Below are positions 42,303-44,141 of a DNA stretch of 44,141 nucleotides, piece by piece. A program made the position numbers and the translations under genes. Each line of letters starts with the position of its first letter. Position 1 is the first letter of the stretch. The DNA comes from Bacillota bacterium (GTDB lineage Bacteria; Bacillota; Clostridia; Christensenellales; Aristaeellaceae): positions 1 to 44,141 of the forward strand of contig JAEYAR010000164.1 in NCBI GenBank assembly GCA_023404715.1. Direction: 5' to 3'. The notes under the pieces were generated by a model. The model had not been told where the DNA came from. It ran no database searches and saw nothing but the letters and a program-made list of their open reading frames with translations.

Positions 42303-42374
42303 ATGCGCATCCGCATGGTTTGCCTGCGCGCGCCGCGCTTCCTGCGCGGCTTTCTGCGCCTTTTCGCGCGCTAA
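42303..42374 (+). CDS. spoVM: SpoVM-like sporulation micropeptide
   Basis: 23 codons with a very strong ribosome site (GGGAGG, 42293-42298). The product contains PRFLRGFLR, which aligns with PKFLGGIVR of Bacillus SpoVM: Pro, Phe, Leu, Gly and the final Arg are identical and the rest mostly conservative. SpoVM is a tiny amphipathic helix that recognises the convex forespore surface and anchors SpoIVA and the coat. Position supports the call strongly: after thiN and beside an opposite-strand rpmB, as in Bacillus. This peptide has seven Arg residues and is shorter at the C-terminus; translation might instead begin at the second ATG (42315). Confidence 0.8.
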   Translation: MRIRMVCLRAPRFLRGFLRLFAR

Positions 42375-42383
42375 AGGAGAAAC

Positions 42384-42420
42384 AAAAAACGTGATCCGAT
42401 CATCGGACCACGTTTTAATC
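42384..42420. terminator. Bidirectional terminator between spoVM and rpmB
   Basis: AAAACGTG-A-TCCGA (42386-42399) pairs with TCGGA-C-CACGTTTT (42403-42416) around a TCA loop, with one A-C mismatch. T runs follow on both strands (TTTTAATC on plus, TTTTTTGTTT on minus), so it serves both convergent genes. Confidence 0.85.
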
Positions 42421-42431
42421 TGTTTTAAAGG

Positions 42432-42623
42432 TTACAGCGCGCGCTGAACCTTGCCGCTGCGCAGGCAACGGGTGCACACGTTCATGTGGCAGACGCTTCC
42501 ATTCACAACCACACGTACGCGCTGCGTATTCGGAGCCCAGCTACGACGGGTTTTGCGGTTGGAGTGGCTGACGTTGTTACCGGACATAACGCCCTTGGCG
42601 CAAACCTCACAAAACTTTCCCAT
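42432..42623 (-). CDS. rpmB: Large ribosomal subunit protein bL28
   Basis: 63 residues. Ribosomal protein L28 of the zinc-binding (C+) form: a first pair in CEVCAKG at residues 5-8 and a second in CTRCLRSG, with GNNVSHSNRKTRRSWAPNTQRV between. Translation starts at ATG 42623 with GGAGGTG eight bases upstream. It is on the strand opposite to its neighbours, between the spoVM-like gene and the asp23 gene, the same orientation as in Bacillus. Confidence 0.97.
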   Translation of the reverse strand: MGKFCEVCAKGVMSGNNVSHSNRKTRRSWAPNTQRVRVVVNGSVCHMNVCTRCLRSGKVQRAL

Positions 42624-42669
42624 AAGTCACACCTCCTTCTGGAGCGGAAACAGTCATACAACAAAGTTT

Positions 42670-42698
42670 ATTTTATCATCTTTTAAGCCGTTTGACAA
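42670..42698 (-). promoter_or_regulatory. Promoter of rpmB
   Basis: On the minus strand, TTGTCA (42698-42693) and TAAAAT (42675-42670) are separated by 17 bases, about 47 bases before the start codon. The 250-base gap between rpmB and the asp23 gene is AT-rich and holds the two divergent promoters; I see no other gene in it. Confidence 0.7.
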
Positions 42699-42788
42699 GT
42701 GGTTTTTCGAACACTTTGAAAAAAACATCCGGGTGATCCTGAATAACCCATGGCAGAGCGACCATATTATATTTTTGAAGGAATATTC

Positions 42789-42853
42789 TTGCGCCTTTGG
42801 GCTAAATCCTGTATACTGTAAGTTGATCCAATGAGACCGGGTCCGTTTGACCC
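42789..42853 (+). promoter_or_regulatory. Promoter and leader hairpin of the asp23-fakA operon
   Basis: TTGCGC (42789-42794) and TATACT (42812-42817) are separated by 17 bases. In the leader, GGGTC (42839-42843) can pair with GACCC (42849-42853). The ribosome site AAGGAGGG follows at 42860-42867. Confidence 0.6.
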
Positions 42854-42873
42854 TTGTACAAGGAGGGTTTCTC

Positions 42874-43224
42874 ATGGAATGTAAGATCAAAAATGATCTG
42901 GGAACGATTTCAATCAGCGAAGATGTCATGCTGAAGGTTGCCGGCTACGCCGCGCTCGAATGCTACGGCATCGTCGCGATGTCATCCAAGCGCGCCAAAG
43001 ATGGGTTCGTAGAATGGCTGGGGCGTGAAAACCTGACGAAGGGCGTGCAAATCCGCGTCGATGAAAACGTCATCGACGTCGACCTGTTCATCATCGTGGA
43101 ATACGGCATCTCGATCGCCGAGGTATGCAATGCGATCACCGAGACCGTGCGCTACAAGATGGAAAGCATGACCGGCGCCAAGGTGCGGTGCATCAATATC
43201 ACAGTTGAAGGCATTCGCGTGTGA
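42874..43224 (+). CDS. Asp23/Gls24 family envelope stress protein (YloU-like)
   Basis: 116 residues. Asp23/Gls24 family small protein; members associate with the membrane and cell-envelope stress, and YloU is the Bacillus counterpart. Motifs: LGTISISEDVMLKVAGYAALECYGIVAM, VDLFIIVEYGISIAEVCNAITETVRYKMESMTGAKVRCINITVEGIRV, the family's final block. Start at ATG 42874 with AAGGAGGG six bases upstream. It lies directly before the fatty acid kinase gene, the standard pairing. Confidence 0.95.
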   Translation: MECKIKNDLGTISISEDVMLKVAGYAALECYGIVAMSSKRAKDGFVEWLGRENLTKGVQIRVDENVIDVDLFIIVEYGISIAEVCNAITETVRYKMESMTGAKVRCINITVEGIRV

Positions 43225-43256
43225 GCGGCCTTTGCTACGAACTGGAGGCGGAAAAC

Positions 43257-44141
43257 TTGTCACAGGAGACCATCGATGGTTTGTTGTTCAAAGAAATGGT
43301 ATTGGCCGGCGCAGGCCTGCTGGAGCGAAATCGCGAAGCGATCGACGCGCTGAACGTATTTCCTGTTCCGGACGGCGATACCGGCACCAATATGTCCCTG
43401 ACGATGAAATCCATGGTCAAGGAACTTTCGAGCTTTGACGAGGCGAACGCGGCCAAAGTGGCGGAGGCTGCCGCCAAGGGCGCGCTGAAGGGCGCGCGCG
43501 GCAATTCGGGCGTCATTCTCTCGCAAATCTTCCGCGGCTTTGCGCGCGGTTTGGACGGCGCCGCCATCATCACGCCGGTCTTGTTCGCTCAAGCGCTCAA
43601 AAGCGGGGCGGATACGGCGTACAAGGCCATCATGAAGCCCAAGGAGGGCACGATCCTCACCGTCATCCGCGTCATCGCCGAGGAGGCGCTCCGACAGGTG
43701 CGCAAAAACCCCGACGACATGCACGCCCTTTTGGAAGTCGTGGTGCAAAGCGGCGAATCCATCCTCAAAAAGACGCCTGAAATGCTGCCTGCGCTCAAGC
43801 AGGCGGGGGTCGTGGATTCAGGCGGTCAGGGCCTGCTCACCGTATTTACCGGCTACCGGGCCATCCTCAACGGGGAACACATCGACGACACCAGCATGGA
43901 GGTCGGCGACGCCGCTTCGCTCGACTATGAGGACGACCACGACGCGCTGGCCGAAATCACGTTCAAGTACTGTACGGAGTTCATCATTCAGGATATGCCG
44001 GAATCCATAACGGAAAACGACATCAACATCTTCCGGCGTCGCCTCGCGCGTATCGGCGATTGTGTGGTCGTGGTTGGCGATTTTTCCATGGTCAAGGTCC
44101 ACGTGCATACGAACGAGCCGGGCAAGGCGCTGCAATACGCC
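43257..44141 (+). CDS. fakA: Fatty acid kinase FakA / DAK-like protein (5' part)
   Basis: 295 codons are visible before the right edge; the family is about 550 residues. FakA phosphorylates fatty acids held by FakB (DegV family) proteins for incorporation into lipids, and YloV is the Bacillus member. The N-terminal DhaL-type ATP-binding domain shows NVFPVPDGDTGTNMSLT, KGARGNSGVILSQIFRGFARG and GVVDSGGQGLLTVF. Next comes the middle domain with FKYCTEFII and VKVHVHTNEPGKAL. The start is TTG at 43257, with GGAGG at 43244-43248 eight bases upstream; a GTG at 43221, overlapping the asp23 stop, is in frame but less likely. Confidence 0.93.
   Translation, partial: MSQETIDGLLFKEMVLAGAGLLERNREAIDALNVFPVPDGDTGTNMSLTMKSMVKELSSFDEANAAKVAEAAAKGALKGARGNSGVILSQIFRGFARGLDGAAIITPVLFAQALKSGADTAYKAIMKPKEGTILTVIRVIAEEALRQVRKNPDDMHALLEVVVQSGESILKKTPEMLPALKQAGVVDSGGQGLLTVFTGYRAILNGEHIDDTSMEVGDAASLDYEDDHDALAEITFKYCTEFIIQDMPESITENDINIFRRRLARIGDCVVVVGDFSMVKVHVHTNEPGKALQYA

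Noticed and set aside
42624..42873. Hidden gene in the AT-rich gap between rpmB and asp23
   Set aside because: Open frames crossing it lack ribosome sites and family features, and the gap is fully accounted for by two divergent promoters.

Overview
This window looks like chromosomal core DNA from a GC-rich, endospore-forming member of the Bacillota, most likely class Clostridia. The basis is the gene set: spoIIP, a spoVM-like microgene, a PdaB-type deacetylase, DUF512, remA, prkC/prpC with PASTA domains, scpAB, a YerC-type TrpR relative, strong GGAGG ribosome sites, several TTG/GTG starts, and a gene order from yicC to fakA close to that of Bacillus subtilis yloC to yloV. The family or genus cannot be fixed from the sequence alone. 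No tRNA, rRNA, CRISPR, prophage, insertion sequence or plasmid gene is visible.

Layout. 1-1490 (minus): a sugar-type ABC operon with a substrate-binding protein, an intercistronic terminator, then the first 47 codons of a MalF-like permease cut by the window edge; a CcpA/LacI-type palindrome sits above its promoter. 1558-4668 (plus): site-2 protease, scpA, scpB, a DUF4279 protein and mscL. 4703-5281 (minus): a TetR regulator. 5447-8407 (plus): a TrpXYZ-like ABC importer whose permease and ATPase are fused in one chain. 8467-10230: pyruvate kinase with a phosphohistidine-type tail domain. 10284-13539 (minus): DUF512 radical-SAM protein, der and plsY in one operon. 13637-15551 (minus): DUF1614 membrane protein and spoIIP, ending in an unusual cluster of three hairpins. 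15725-20147 (plus): an overlapping type IIA topoisomerase pair. 20287-21755: PdaB-type deacetylase and a tandem OB-fold (SSB-like) protein. 21966-27546: yerC, pcrA, ligA and an AIR-synthase/HypE-like protein. 27651-30865: yicC, remA, gmk, rpoZ, coaBC. 31016-41995: priA, def, fmt, rsmB, rlmN, prpC, prkC, rsgA, rpe, thiN, tightly packed with many overlaps. 42071-44141: a small two-helix membrane protein, a 23-codon spoVM-like gene, rpmB on the opposite strand, an Asp23 family gene and the 5' part of fakA.

How the genes fit together. Most are housekeeping: chromosome segregation (ScpAB), replication, repair and topology (ParE/ParC, PcrA, LigA, PriA), translation start and ribosome upkeep (Def, Fmt, RsmB, RlmN, RsgA, Der, L28), nucleotide and cofactor supply (Gmk, CoaBC, ThiN), lipid metabolism (PlsY, FakA) and Ser/Thr phospho-signalling (PrkC/PrpC). 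Sporulation genes are set among them (spoIIP with DUF1614, the PdaB-type deacetylase, spoVM), and three stretches in front of sporulation-type genes resemble sporulation sigma-factor promoters. The least ordinary items are the fused ABC permease-ATPase with its apparently non-lipidated binding protein, the C-terminally anchored SpoIIP, the divergent SpoVM with its small membrane-protein neighbour, the GyrA-box-like motif in a late blade of the ParC-like subunit, and the triple-hairpin element. I found no clear sign of a wholly new multi-gene system.
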